Origin: Leifsonia sp. ku-ls | GTDB lineage: Bacteria; Actinomycetota; Actinomycetes; Actinomycetales; Microbacteriaceae | NCBI GenBank assembly: GCA_003367665.1 | Contig: QKXI01000001.1 | Span: forward strand, 434,001 to 498,000 | Reading direction: 5' to 3' | DNA: 64,000 nucleotides | Shown here: one piece after another, positions 42,327 through 52,400 of the stretch | Position numbering within the stretch: position 1 is the first letter of the stretch | Layout of the letters: every line of letters starts with the position of its first letter | The notes under the pieces: model-generated | Seen by the model: only the letters and a program-made list of their open reading frames with translations | Database searches by the model: none | What the model was told of the DNA's origin: nothing | Program-made: the position numbers and the translations under genes

Positions 42327-44043
42327 CGGCCGGGCGCAGCTCGGCGAGGAAGCGCGACGGCTGCCGCAGCGACGGCCGGCCCGGCTGGTTGCCGCGGGCC
42401 GACCAGCTCAGCCGGAGGCGCCGGCGCGCGCGCGTGATGCCGACGTAGAGCAGGCGGCGCTCCTCGTCCACCTGCTCGAACGTCGTCGCGTAGCTGATCG
42501 GGACCAGTCCCTCGCTCAGCCCGACGAGGTACACCGACGGCCACTCCAGACCCTTCGCGGCGTGCAGCGTCGCGAGCGTTACGGCCGACATCGTCGGCTC
42601 GTGCTGCCCGGCCTGCCGGGCCAGCAGCTCGTCGGTGAAGCCGCGCAGCGTCTGCCCGGCGGGCTGCTCGTCCACCAGGCCCATGATCGCGTTGAGCGAC
42701 TCCCAGCGCTCCCGCACCGCGCCGCGGCCCTCGGGAGGCTGCACCGACCAGCCGAGCGAGCGCAGCACGTCGCTGACCGATTTGAACAGCGGCTCGTCGG
42801 TCGCCGCCAGGCTCGCCGCGCGCAGCGACATGATCGCCTGCCGCACCTCCGGCAGGTCGAAGAACCTCTTCGAGCCGCGGATCTGGTAGCTGATCCCGCG
42901 GTCGCCGAGCGCCTGCTCCAGGGCCGCCGCCTGCACGTTCACGCGGTACAGCACCGCGATGTGCTCGGGACGCGCGCCCGCGGCGAGCTCCGCCGCGATC
43001 TGCTCGGCGACGGCACGGGCCTCGGCGCGGTCGTCCTCGTACGCGGCCGGCTCCGGCACCGGCTCGGCCGCCTCCTCGCTGCGGGCCGCGTCGGCGGGCC
43101 GCAGGGTCAGCGCGCCGGAGCGGCCGCGCATCAGCCGGTTCGCGGTGTCGATGACGGGCGCGGTCGACCGATAGTTCTGCTCCAGGCGCAGCACCGTGGC
43201 TCCGGGATGCTCGCGCTCGAAGCCGAGCAGGTAGTCCGAGCGCGCCCCCGCGAACGAGTAGATGGTCTGGCTGGCGTCGCCGACGACGCACAGGTCGGTG
43301 CGCGTCCCGAGCCAGAGGTCGAGCAGCTGGTGCTGCAGCGGCGACACGTCCTGGTACTCGTCCACCACGAAGAAGCGGTACTGCTCGCGCACCTGCAGCG
43401 CGACGGCAGGCTCGCTCTCGATCATCCCGGCGCAGGCGAGCAGCACGTCCTCGAAGTCGATCTGCTTGCGCTCGTCCTTGAGGTCCTCGTAGCGCTGCAG
43501 CAGGTCGGCGACCTGCTCGGCCGAGAGCGAGCCAGGGGCCGGCCGGCCGGCCGCGGTGTACTGCTCGATGCTCAGGCCCGAGACCTTGCGCCACTCGATC
43601 TCGGCGGCGACGTCGCGCAGGGTGGCCGTGTCCACCTTCAGCCGGAGCGTCTCGGCGGCATGCCCCAGCACACGGCCCTTGCCGTCGAGCACCGATGGGA
43701 GCTGACCGCCCACCACCTGCGGCCAGAAGTAGTTGAGCTGCGCGAGGGCGGCGGCGTGGAAGGTGCGGGCGGACACTCCCCCGGCGCCCAGCTGGCGCAG
43801 GCGGCCGCGCAGCTCGGCCGCGGCGCGGTTCGTGAAGGTGAGCGCCATCACCCGGTTCGGGGCATACGCGCCGGAGGCGACGCCGTACGCGATGCGGTGG
43901 GTGATCGCGCGCGTCTTGCCCGTCCCGGCGCCGGCGAGGATGCACACTGGCCCGAACAGCGCCTCCGCCGCGACGCGCTGCTGCGCGTCGAGGCCGGCGA
44001 GCAGGGCGTCCGGGCTCGCCGGGGCGCCGGCCCCGGCGTTCAC
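42271..44043 (-). CDS. UvrD/Rep-family SF1A DNA helicase (UvrD2-like)
   Basis: The 590-residue helicase has Walker A GAGTGKT (38-44), LTFTNRAAAELRGRL, Walker B FVVDEYQDVSPLQ, QTIYSFAGA, LEQNYRS, LHAAKGLEWPSVYLVGL and the motif VI region YVGITRARRRL. Its position next to NudC and the ThiF-like gene matches mycobacterial uvrD2. Mycobacterial UvrD2 has an HRDC domain and a tetracysteine module after the motor; here the protein ends soon after motif VI, so both are absent. The GTG at 44043 overlaps the NudC stop (GTGA). Confidence 0.92.
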   Translation of the reverse strand: MNAGAGAPASPDALLAGLDAQQRVAAEALFGPVCILAGAGTGKTRAITHRIAYGVASGAYAPNRVMALTFTNRAAAELRGRLRQLGAGGVSARTFHAAALAQLNYFWPQVVGGQLPSVLDGKGRVLGHAAETLRLKVDTATLRDVAAEIEWRKVSGLSIEQYTAAGRPAPGSLSAEQVADLLQRYEDLKDERKQIDFEDVLLACAGMIESEPAVALQVREQYRFFVVDEYQDVSPLQHQLLDLWLGTRTDLCVVGDASQTIYSFAGARSDYLLGFEREHPGATVLRLEQNYRSTAPVIDTANRLMRGRSGALTLRPADAARSEEAAEPVPEPAAYEDDRAEARAVAEQIAAELAAGARPEHIAVLYRVNVQAAALEQALGDRGISYQIRGSKRFFDLPEVRQAIMSLRAASLAATDEPLFKSVSDVLRSLGWSVQPPEGRGAVRERWESLNAIMGLVDEQPAGQTLRGFTDELLARQAGQHEPTMSAVTLATLHAAKGLEWPSVYLVGLSEGLVPISYATTFEQVDEERRLLYVGITRARRRLRLSWSARGNQPGRPSLRQPSRFLAELRPAVTPEDRGSRSRGAAPTRG

Positions 44044-45059
44044 GGCGCCGGCGGCTCGTCGAGCGGGCCGCCGTACCAGTCCTCGATCAGGGCACGGGCG
44101 ATCGACGAGCGACCGGGCAGGATGATCTGCTCGCGCGCCTCCCACAGCTGCTGGCGGCTGAACCAGCGCAGGTCCAGGATCTCCTCGCCGTCCGGGTCGA
44201 GCGCGGCGGGCGCCTGGTCGTCGGCGAGACGCGCCGTCATCCCGACCATCACCGAGGCGGGGAACGGCCACGGCTGCGAGCCCTTGTAGCGGGCGTCGAC
44301 CACGCGCACGCCGGCCTCCTCGAAGATCTCGCGCTCGACGGCCGCCTCGAACGACTCGCCCGGCTCGACGAAGCCGGCGAGCAGTGAGTACCGGGAGTTC
44401 TCCCACATGGCGTTCGAGCCGAGCAGGAGCCGGTCGTCGGCGTCGAGCACGGTCACGATCACCGCAGGGTCGGTGCGCGGGAAGATCTCGGAGCCGTCCT
44501 CCAGGCAGCGTCGCACCCAGCCGGCCTGCTCGACGACGGTCGGGGTACCGCAGCGCGGGCAGTGCGTGTGCGTGGCGTGCCAGTTCGCCATCGCGAGCGC
44601 CTCGGTGAACAGCCCGGCGTCGCGGTCGCTCAGCGCCGTGGCGACGGTGCGCAGGTTGGCCCAGCGCGCCTCGTCCGGCTCCAGCTCCTGCGCCGCGGCG
44701 TCGGTCAGCACCTCGAGCACCACGGCGGTGCCCTCCGGCTCCGTCTCGGTCGCCGCGGTCGTGCGGCCGAGGTAGACGCGGATCAGGGCGGAGGTGACGC
44801 GCTCGACCGGCTGCAGGTCGAGCGCGGCGGGGCCCGCGTCCGGCGCTGACCAGCCGTCGGCGGCGGGGGTCGCCGCCGCCACGCTCGCGGGCGTCACCAG
44901 GGCACGCCCCTTCCAGAGCGGAAGCACGCGCGTGGACGGCTCGCGCCACAGCTCGTCGAACAGCGCGGGACGTGAGCGCGCCGCGTGGTCGCGGTCGGTC
45001 GCGTGCCGCGAGAGCGGCAGCGCGGCGAGCGGCAGAGCGGAGGCGGGTGCGGACGACAT
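44040..45059 (-). CDS. nudC: NAD(+) diphosphatase (NADH pyrophosphatase)
   Basis: The 339-residue protein has the NudC layout: an N-terminal domain, a zinc ribbon region with Cys167/Cys170 and Cys185 (CPRCG, VRRC), FPRTDPAVIV, the Nudix box GFVEPGESFEAAVEREIFEEAG (core REIFEEAG, about 243-250) and the NADH-specific SQPWPFP at 261-267. It hydrolyses NADH/NAD to NMN(H) and AMP and can decap NAD-capped RNA in other bacteria. A fourth zinc-ligand cysteine is missing, as in several actinobacterial members. ATG 45059 has AAAGGA at six bases. Confidence 0.94.
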   Translation of the reverse strand: MSSAPASALPLAALPLSRHATDRDHAARSRPALFDELWREPSTRVLPLWKGRALVTPASVAAATPAADGWSAPDAGPAALDLQPVERVTSALIRVYLGRTTAATETEPEGTAVVLEVLTDAAAQELEPDEARWANLRTVATALSDRDAGLFTEALAMANWHATHTHCPRCGTPTVVEQAGWVRRCLEDGSEIFPRTDPAVIVTVLDADDRLLLGSNAMWENSRYSLLAGFVEPGESFEAAVEREIFEEAGVRVVDARYKGSQPWPFPASVMVGMTARLADDQAPAALDPDGEEILDLRWFSRQQLWEAREQIILPGRSSIARALIEDWYGGPLDEPPAP

Positions 45060-45107
45060 CGAGGTCCTTTCGGGGCGTGGCGGACGGCCGTCGCAGGGCG
45101 GTTTGAT

Positions 45108-45114
45108 TAGCCTA
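45108..45114. promoter_or_regulatory. Shared divergent -10 element for nudC and the kinase-fold gene
   Basis: TAGCCTA reads TAGCCT rightward (six bases before ATG 45120, leaderless) and TAGGCT leftward (about 50 bases before the nudC ATG, leaving room for its Shine-Dalgarno). The two -10 boxes share five base pairs, so polymerase cannot occupy both at once. Confidence 0.5.
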
Positions 45115-45119
45115 GGTGC

Positions 45120-46193
45120 ATGGCCAGATCCCATCTCACTCTAGCCGCGCTGGCCACCTCGGCCGTCCCCGACCTCGACGTCTCCGGCGCCCGCACGTAC
45201 AGCAACGGCGGCGCCGGCGAGTTCGACTCCGCGCTGCTGAGCACGAGGGACGGCTCCACCGTGATCGTGCGCGTCCCCACCTCCCAGGTCGCGGAGACGG
45301 AGCAGAGCGCCGACCTCGTCGCGCTCCGCGCGCTGACCACCGGCATCCGCAGCAGGCTGCCCTTCGACGTGCCGCACTACCTCGGCCAGGCGCCGGTCGG
45401 CGGGACGCGCGCGGTCGTCTACGACTTCCTGCCCGGCTCGCACGTCGCCGTCGAGGAGGTTCCGCCGGGCGACGGCCTCGCGGGCTCCATCGGGCACGCG
45501 ATCGCGGCCATCCACACGCTCCCCACCGCGTTCGTCGGCGAGGCCGGCCTTCCCGTGATGTCGGCGGCGGAGTGTCTCACCGCGGCCAACGCGGTGATCG
45601 AGTCGGCCGCGTCCACCGGGTTGCTTCCCACGGCGCTGCGGGACCGCTGGCGCGACGCGGCGGCCGACCACTCGATCTGGCAGTTCCAGCCGACGGTCAT
45701 CAACGGCTCCCTCACCGCCGACTCGTTCCTGGTCGAGGACGACGCGGTGACCGCGGTGCTCGGCTGGTCGGCGCTGCGCGTCGGCGACCCGGCCCGCGAC
45801 CTGCACTGGCTGCTCGCGATGAACCCCGGCGCGACCGACGGCGCGCTCGGCGCGTACGCCTCCCGGCGTCAGGTCGCCACCGACCGCCAGTTCACCCAGC
45901 GCGCCATGCTGTACGCGGAGCTGGAGGTCGCCCGCTGGCTGCTGCACGGCCGGGAGGTGCGCGACCAGCACATCGTGGACGACGCCGTCGAGATGCTCGA
46001 CGGCCTGGTCGACCGCGTCCACAGCAACGCGATGAACCCGCTCTCGACCGCGACCGGCCCGATCATGGCCGTCACGGACGTCGAGGCGATGCTCGACCGC
46101 ACCCCCGGCGACCGGCCGGACGGCTACCGCCGCTCCGGCGGGATGAAGCCGGTGGCCGACGACCAGAGCGACGTCAGCTCCTCCTCGGCGTAG
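45120..46193 (+). CDS. Aminoglycoside phosphotransferase-fold protein, probably a pseudokinase
   Basis: The 357-residue protein aligns with the APH/choline kinase-like family by order: VIVRVP with a possible nucleotide-binding region (48-53), VVYDFLPG hinge, AIAAIHTLP, then the catalytic region. There the usual HGDLHPGN is replaced by NGSLTADS (195-202) and the metal-binding IDW by LGW (214-216), although GDPARDL (222-228) remains. Both catalytic aspartates and the Asn are missing, so phosphotransfer is unlikely. Its acidic, Ser-rich C-terminus is coded by bases shared with the convergent AdnB-like gene (70-base overlap). Gene neighbourhood points to a link with the helicase-nuclease or nucleotide metabolism. 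Confidence 0.75.
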   Translation: MARSHLTLAALATSAVPDLDVSGARTYSNGGAGEFDSALLSTRDGSTVIVRVPTSQVAETEQSADLVALRALTTGIRSRLPFDVPHYLGQAPVGGTRAVVYDFLPGSHVAVEEVPPGDGLAGSIGHAIAAIHTLPTAFVGEAGLPVMSAAECLTAANAVIESAASTGLLPTALRDRWRDAAADHSIWQFQPTVINGSLTADSFLVEDDAVTAVLGWSALRVGDPARDLHWLLAMNPGATDGALGAYASRRQVATDRQFTQRAMLYAELEVARWLLHGREVRDQHIVDDAVEMLDGLVDRVHSNAMNPLSTATGPIMAVTDVEAMLDRTPGDRPDGYRRSGGMKPVADDQSDVSSSSA

Positions 46194-49100
46194 AGCCGCT
46201 CCGGCCGCACCACGCGGTCGTCGGCGACGAAGTAGAACACCGCGTCGATGCGCTCGGGGTCGATGCCGGCGTAGCGGGCGAAGGCCAGCCGGTAGAGCGC
46301 GAGCTGCAACTGCTTGCGCTCCAGGTCGGCGGCGTCCCGCGGCGCCTTCCCGGTCTTCCAGTCGACGATCTGGTAGTCGTGCGCGCCGTCGTCGACGCGA
46401 TAGACCGCGTCCAGCTTGCACACGACGACCTGGCCGGCGAGGGTGATGTGGATCTCCAGCTCGACCTCCTCCGGCGCGCGTCCGGACCACTCGCTGCGCT
46501 CGAACGTCGCCTTCAGCTCCTCGAAGCGCTCCACTTCCAGCACGTCGCCGGCCGGGTCGTCGAGCTCCGGGCCGTACGCGTCGAGCACGTCGGCGCTGCC
46601 GACCACCGTGCCGAACCGCTCCTCCACCCAGCGGTGGAACAGCGTGCCGAGCCGCGTCTGGCGGTAGGGCCGCTCCGGCATCGGGCGCCGGAGGGACGCG
46701 GCGACCGCGGCCGGGTCGCTCACGTAGTCCTTGAACCGCGACGCCGGGATGCGCGCCGGCAGCTCGACCAGGCCCGCCTCCTCCGTGCGCCGGGCGCGCT
46801 CGGCGAGCAGCAGGTCGAGGTCGCGCGCGTACACGCCGCCGTCGCCGGCGCCACGCTCGCGCGCCCGCCGGACGGCCTCGGCCGCCGCCTCCACCCGGGT
46901 GCGCCGGGAACCGAGCGGGTCGAGCGGCCAGGTCACCGTCGCCGCGCTCAGCGCGAGCGGGTTCTCGTCGGGCTCGTCGCAGTCGGGGAAGGCGTCCTCC
47001 GGGAGCAGCCCCGCCGCCTGCAGCTCTAGCAGGTACGCGCCCGGGCCGCGCGGCTTGGTCTGGGTGGACCAGTACGAGCCGGTCAGCAGCAGCCGGCGCC
47101 GGGCGCGGGTGACCGCCACGTAGATGAGTCGGCGTTGCTCGTCCAGGTGGCGGGCGAGGTTCTCCTCCTCGTACGCCGCGACCGAGTCGTTCACGTCCTT
47201 CTGCGTCTCGGCGGTGCGCCAGGCGATCACCGGCAGCTCGGCCGCGTCGCCGCGGAACTCGTTCGGCAGCTGCCCGAACGCCAGCCAGCCCTTCCTGCTC
47301 TGCGGCGGTCCGGGGAGCTCGCCGTCGACCAGGCGCGGGATCGCCACCACGTCCCACTCCAGCCCCTTGGAGCCGTGGATGGTGAGCACCTGCACCGTGC
47401 CGGGCTCCGGGTCCTCGCTCCGCGGAGCCAGGTTGTCGCGCTGCTCCGCCTCGGCGAGCCAGGAGAGGAACGATCCGAGCGTCGCCTGCTCGTCGGCCGC
47501 GAGGTAGGAGGCGACCTGCTCGGCGAACGCGTCGAGGCTGGCCTGGCCGAGCTGGGCCGTCTCGTTGGCGGCGACCTCGATGTCGAGCAGCAGCTCCTGC
47601 TGCACGAGCGTCACCAGGTCGAGCAGGTCGAGGCCGACGCGGGAGCGCAGGTGGTCGAGCCGGCGTCCCGCGTCGCGCATCCGCTCGAGCCCCTCGGCGC
47701 TGAACCCCTCCAGCCGCCCGTGGCCCTCCGGCGCCTCCACCACGAAGTCGAGCGCGTCGACGAGGGAGGCGGACTCCTCCCCCGCGACCGAGCGCCGCAG
47801 CCGGTCGCGCAGCTCGGGGTCGAGCCGCTGGTGCCGGTGGTCGCGCTCGGCCAGCCAGGATGCGACGTCGCGCAGCGCGGCGATGTCCTTCGGGCCGACC
47901 CGCCACTTCGCGCCGGTGAGCAGACGGATCAGCTCGGAGCCGGCCGTCGGGTCGTGCATGACCCGCAGCGCGCTCACCAGGTCGGCGATCACCGGCTGCT
48001 CCAGCAGGCCGCCGAGGCCGAGCACGTGGTACGGGATGCCGTGCCGGGCGAGCGCGCTCGTGAAGACGTCGACCTTCTTCAGCGACCGGCAGAGCAGGGC
48101 GGCGCTGGGCGGCGCACCGGCGTCGTCGCGCTCGCGCAGCCGTGCGGCGAGCCAGCGCGCCACGGACTCGGCCTCGTCGGCGACCGTCTGCTCGAACACC
48201 GCCGTCAGCTCGCCCGCGACCGCACCCGGCCGCGGCTGCAGCCGCTCGACGTGCACGGGAGAGGCGGCGGTCAGGGGCGCGACCAGCGCGTTGGCCGCGT
48301 CGAGCACGCGGGTCGGGTTGCGCCAGCTCGTGCTCAGCGCGTACTCGTCGGCGCCGCCGCGCTCCCCGGTGAAGTCGAGCGAGAACCGCCCGAGGTTCGC
48401 CGCGCTCGCCCCCCGCCAGCCGTAGATGGACTGGTGCGGGTCGCCGACCGCCATCACCGGACGGCCGGAGAACAGGCGCGACAGCATCCTCGTCTGCACG
48501 ACGGAGGTGTCCTGGTACTCGTCGAGCAGCACCACGCGGTAGCGGCGGCGGTAGTCGGCCACCACCTCCGGCAGCCGCTCGCACACGGCGAGCGCGAGCG
48601 CGACCTGGTCGGAGTACTCCACGAAGCCGCGACGGCGCTTCTCGTCGGCGAAGGCCCGGGCGAGGTCGAGCAGTGGCGGGAGCGACCCGACGGCGTCGAC
48701 GGCCGAGCGCACGGACGCGTACACGTCCTTCACCCGGCCGTTGCCCGTCGGCAGCTCGGCGACGCGGGCGAACTGCTCCACCATGCGCTCGACGTCTCCC
48801 GGGTCTGCCACGTTCTCGCTCAGCGCCCGGCTGAGCGTGACGACCGCGCTCGTCACGGCCTCCACGCCGCGGTCGAGGTCGACGAGGCGCTCGTCGGTGG
48901 AGTTCACCACCAGCCGCCGGGCGAGCTGCCACGCCGACGCCTCGCTCAGCACCGCCGACTCCGGCTCGCGCCCGATCAGCAGCGCGTTCTCGCGGAAGAT
49001 CGCGTTCGCGAAGGCGTTGTAGGTGGCCACCTCGGGCGCCTCGAACGGGTCGAACTCCACCTCGGTGACGCCGGAGGCGACGAGCTGCTCGATGCGCGTG

Positions 49101-49495
49101 CGGATGCGACCCGCGAGCTCGCCCGCCGCCTTGCGCGTGAACGTCAGCCCGAGGATCTCCGGCACCCGCACGTGTCCGTTGGCGAGCAGCCAGACCACCC
49201 GGTTCGCCATCGTCTCCGTCTTGCCGCTGCCGGCGCCCGCCACCACGATCGCCGGGCGCAGCGGCGCCTCGATGACCGCCTGCTGCTGCGGCGTCGGGAG
49301 GGGCAGCCCGAGTGCCTCCGCGATCTCCGCGGCGCTCAGGGAGCGGGTGGGCCGTCGGCGCTCCTTCTCGGCGTCGGCCTCGTCGAGCGAGAGCGCCTGC
49401 TCGACCAGGTCGAGCTCGGCCTGCTCGGTCGCCCAGACCAGCAGACCCTCGTCCAGCAGCCCCTCGTCGTCGACGTGCGTCGCCTCGTCCGTCAT
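46124..49495 (-). CDS. adnB: AdnB-like helicase-nuclease subunit
   Basis: The 1123-residue protein has an N-terminal UvrD-type motor with Walker A GAGSGKTE (87-94), LTFTRKAAGELAGRI, Walker B VVLLDEYQDTS, QSIYGWRGA and IHGSKGLEWDVV. A C-terminal RecB-family nuclease carries VDWKTGK (Asp1045, Lys1047) and QLALYRLAFARY. This fits AdnB, the lead motor of the AdnAB complex that resects double-strand breaks in actinobacteria. The ATG overlaps the AdnA stop codon (ATGA, 49492-49495). The whole motif set looks functional. Confidence 0.92.
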   Translation of the reverse strand: MTDEATHVDDEGLLDEGLLVWATEQAELDLVEQALSLDEADAEKERRRPTRSLSAAEIAEALGLPLPTPQQQAVIEAPLRPAIVVAGAGSGKTETMANRVVWLLANGHVRVPEILGLTFTRKAAGELAGRIRTRIEQLVASGVTEVEFDPFEAPEVATYNAFANAIFRENALLIGREPESAVLSEASAWQLARRLVVNSTDERLVDLDRGVEAVTSAVVTLSRALSENVADPGDVERMVEQFARVAELPTGNGRVKDVYASVRSAVDAVGSLPPLLDLARAFADEKRRRGFVEYSDQVALALAVCERLPEVVADYRRRYRVVLLDEYQDTSVVQTRMLSRLFSGRPVMAVGDPHQSIYGWRGASAANLGRFSLDFTGERGGADEYALSTSWRNPTRVLDAANALVAPLTAASPVHVERLQPRPGAVAGELTAVFEQTVADEAESVARWLAARLRERDDAGAPPSAALLCRSLKKVDVFTSALARHGIPYHVLGLGGLLEQPVIADLVSALRVMHDPTAGSELIRLLTGAKWRVGPKDIAALRDVASWLAERDHRHQRLDPELRDRLRRSVAGEESASLVDALDFVVEAPEGHGRLEGFSAEGLERMRDAGRRLDHLRSRVGLDLLDLVTLVQQELLLDIEVAANETAQLGQASLDAFAEQVASYLAADEQATLGSFLSWLAEAEQRDNLAPRSEDPEPGTVQVLTIHGSKGLEWDVVAIPRLVDGELPGPPQSRKGWLAFGQLPNEFRGDAAELPVIAWRTAETQKDVNDSVAAYEEENLARHLDEQRRLIYVAVTRARRRLLLTGSYWSTQTKPRGPGAYLLELQAAGLLPEDAFPDCDEPDENPLALSAATVTWPLDPLGSRRTRVEAAAEAVRRARERGAGDGGVYARDLDLLLAERARRTEEAGLVELPARIPASRFKDYVSDPAAVAASLRRPMPERPYRQTRLGTLFHRWVEERFGTVVGSADVLDAYGPELDDPAGDVLEVERFEELKATFERSEWSGRAPEEVELEIHITLAGQVVVCKLDAVYRVDDGAHDYQIVDWKTGKAPRDAADLERKQLQLALYRLAFARYAGIDPERIDAVFYFVADDRVVRPERLYAEEELTSLWSSATGFIPPERR

Positions 49496-52400
49496 GCTCC
49501 TCCTCCTGCGCTGACCGCCGGCACCAGGTGGATGCGGTACTCGTACGACCCGTGCGGATCGCGCTCGCCCAGGTCGACGACGCCCGCGAAGGTCGCGGCC
49601 GCCATCCCCTCCGCGGCCGCCGCGACCCGCTCGCGCAGCCGCTCCAGCCGCTCCTCGTCGACGCGGTCCTGTGCGACCTCGCGGTAGCCCTTTCCGCGCA
49701 CGCCCTTCGCGACGAACAGCAGCTTCGCGCCGCCCGAGGGCAGCCCCTGGGCCTGCTCGATCGCTCCGTGCTCCATCGCCAGCTGGTACGCGCCCAGCTG
49801 CGCGTGCTGCTCCGCCTCCGCCGCCGTCGGCGTGCGGTTGCCGGTCTTCAGGTCGACGATCACCACCGTGCCGTCGGGCGTCCGCTCGACCCGGTCGATG
49901 GTGCCGCGCACCAGCGCGCGGCCGATCCGGAGCTCGAAGGAGCCCTCTGACCCGAGCAGGGCGCCTCCCGCGCGCTCGAAGTCGCGCAGGTACTCGGAGA
50001 CGCCGGCCGTGAGCGTGCGGGTGCGCCTGCGCTCCTTCTCCTCCAGCCAGGGCGACTCGAACGCCAGCTCGCCCCAGCGGCGTTCGATGCCCCGCCACAG
50101 CCGCTCCACGCTGAGGTCGGGGTCGTCGCTCGTGCTCGCCTCCTCCATGACGGCGTGGACGACGGTGCCGATGCCCGCGGCGAGCCCGCTCGGCGAGGCC
50201 GCCATGGTGTCGACGAACCAGGCGAGCGGGGACTTCTCGAACGTCTCGAGCCTCGACGGCGACACGCGAACCACGGCCTCCGGGTCGTCGAGGTCGACGA
50301 GCGGGTCCGTGGTGGACGGCGCCCGCAGGCCGTACCAGGACGACGGGTCGGCTCCCTCGACCTCCGCGTCGGCCAGCCGCGCGAGCGCCTCTGCCGCGTC
50401 GGGCGCGCCGGTGGTGACCAGCCGGCGGCGCAGGCGGCCGACCATGCCACGGAGGGAGAGCGGATGCACGCCCTCGTCGACGTCGTCGACCGCCAGCTCG
50501 CCCGCGAGCCGGAGGAACGGCGACGGCTGCTCGTCGTCGTTCGCCGTCGCCGTGAGGAAGACCTGGCCGCGCGCCCGGGAGACGGCGAGCGCGAACATGC
50601 GCAGCTCGTCGCCCAGCACCTCGGCCCGCGCGTCTTCCGTCTCGGTGGTGCGGCCCTCGATCGCGTCCGCGAGCTCCTGCGGGTGGAGCAGCGAGCCGCG
50701 CAGCCGCAGGTTGGGCCAGACGCTCTCCTGCAGGCCGGCGACCGCGACGACCTCGAACTCGCGCCCGATGGCGGCGCTCGGCGTGCAGACGAGCACGGCG
50801 TCGCCGGCGGTGCCGGGCGCGAGCGTGTCCTCGGGGACCTCCGCGCCCAGCAGCTCGACGACGAAGTCGGCGGCCGGTCGCTCGGGGTAGCGCTCGACGA
50901 AGCGGCGGGCGGCGGTGAACAGTGCGACGACGCCGTCGAGGTGCCGGTTGGCCTCGTCGGCGACGATGCCGGTGCGCTCCGAGTGCTCCAGCCAGCGCGC
51001 CGCGAGTCCGCTACGCTCCCAGGCGTGCCAGAGCAGCTCCTCGATGGAGGCGCCGGCCTCCGCCTTCTCTCGGCCGGAGCGCAGCGTCTCGGCGAGTCTC
51101 CCGGCGCGTCGGGCGGGGGCGGCGTCGATCGTGGCGAGGTGCGCGGGATGCTGCAGGGCCTCCACGAGCAGCTCGTCGCCCGGGCGGTTGCCGTCGCCGG
51201 CGAGCTCCTCCTGCCGCAGCGCGAGCCGCAGCCGCCGCAGGCTCACGCTGTCGAGCCCGCCGAACGGACCGAGCAGCAGCTCGGTCGCGACGAGCGGCGT
51301 CAGCTCGATCGTGCCCAGCTGGACGCCCGCGACCGTCACCAGCTGCCGCGCCGCGAAGTCGTCGCGGAGCGGCCGGCCGGCGATGCTCGTCGTGGTCGGC
51401 ACCTCGGCGACGGCGAGCGCGCGGGCCAGGGCGGGCACGTGCGCGCCGGAGCGGACGATCACGGCCATGTCGCTCCACGGCACGCCGTCGAGCAGGTGGC
51501 GCTCGCGCAGCTTCCGCGCCAGCCTGGACGCCTCGGCGGGCGCAGAGACGGCGACCAGCCGCACGACCTCCGGCCGGTGCTCTGCGTCGTCCTCCGCCGG
51601 CTCGGGCCGACCGGCCGACGCCATGCGCTGCACGCCGGCCGCCGCGGCGCCGATGCGCTCGGTGGTCCGCGCGGTCAGCTCGCGTAAGGCCGGCGTCTGC
51701 CGGTGGGCCGTGGTGAGCACGAACCGCGTCACCGGAACGCCGAGCCGCGACTCCAGCTGCCCGAGCGCGGTCGCCTCCGCGCCGCGGAAGGTCGTGGACG
51801 CGACGTCCGGGTCGCCGAAGGCGATCACCGCGACACCGCGCTCGGCGAACGCCCGCAGCAGCGCGAGGGTGGCGACCGTCGCCTCCTGCAAGTCGTCGAC
51901 GAAGACGGCGCGCAGCCGGTCGAGCGAGCTTCCCTCGCGCACGACCGTGACGGCGGAGGCGATCAGCTCGGCCGAGTCGACGAAGCCGCCGCGGTAGCTG
52001 TCGACGACGAGCTGGTACTCCGCGATGAAGCGGGCGGCCGCACGCCACTCGTCGTGGCCCGTGATCGCGCCGAGCTCGGAGAGCCGGGAGGGCGTGATCC
52101 CGCGCTCGGCGCAGCGCGCCATGAGCTCGCGCAGCTCGGTGCGGAAGCCGCGGAGCGCGCGCACCTCGTCCACCAGCGGCTCCGGCCAGTGCGGGCCGGT
52201 CCCGTCCTCCATGTGGCCGCTGAGGAGCTCCGCGATGATCTGGTCCTGCTCGCCGCCGGTGAGCAGGCGCGGCGGCTCCGCGCCGAGGCGCCTGGCGCGC
52301 TCTCCCACCAGCTGGAACGCCAGCGACGTCGCGGTGCGCGCCAGCGGACCGTTGGTCGGGACGCCGAGCCGCAGCGCGATCCGGTCGCGCAGGGCCGTCG

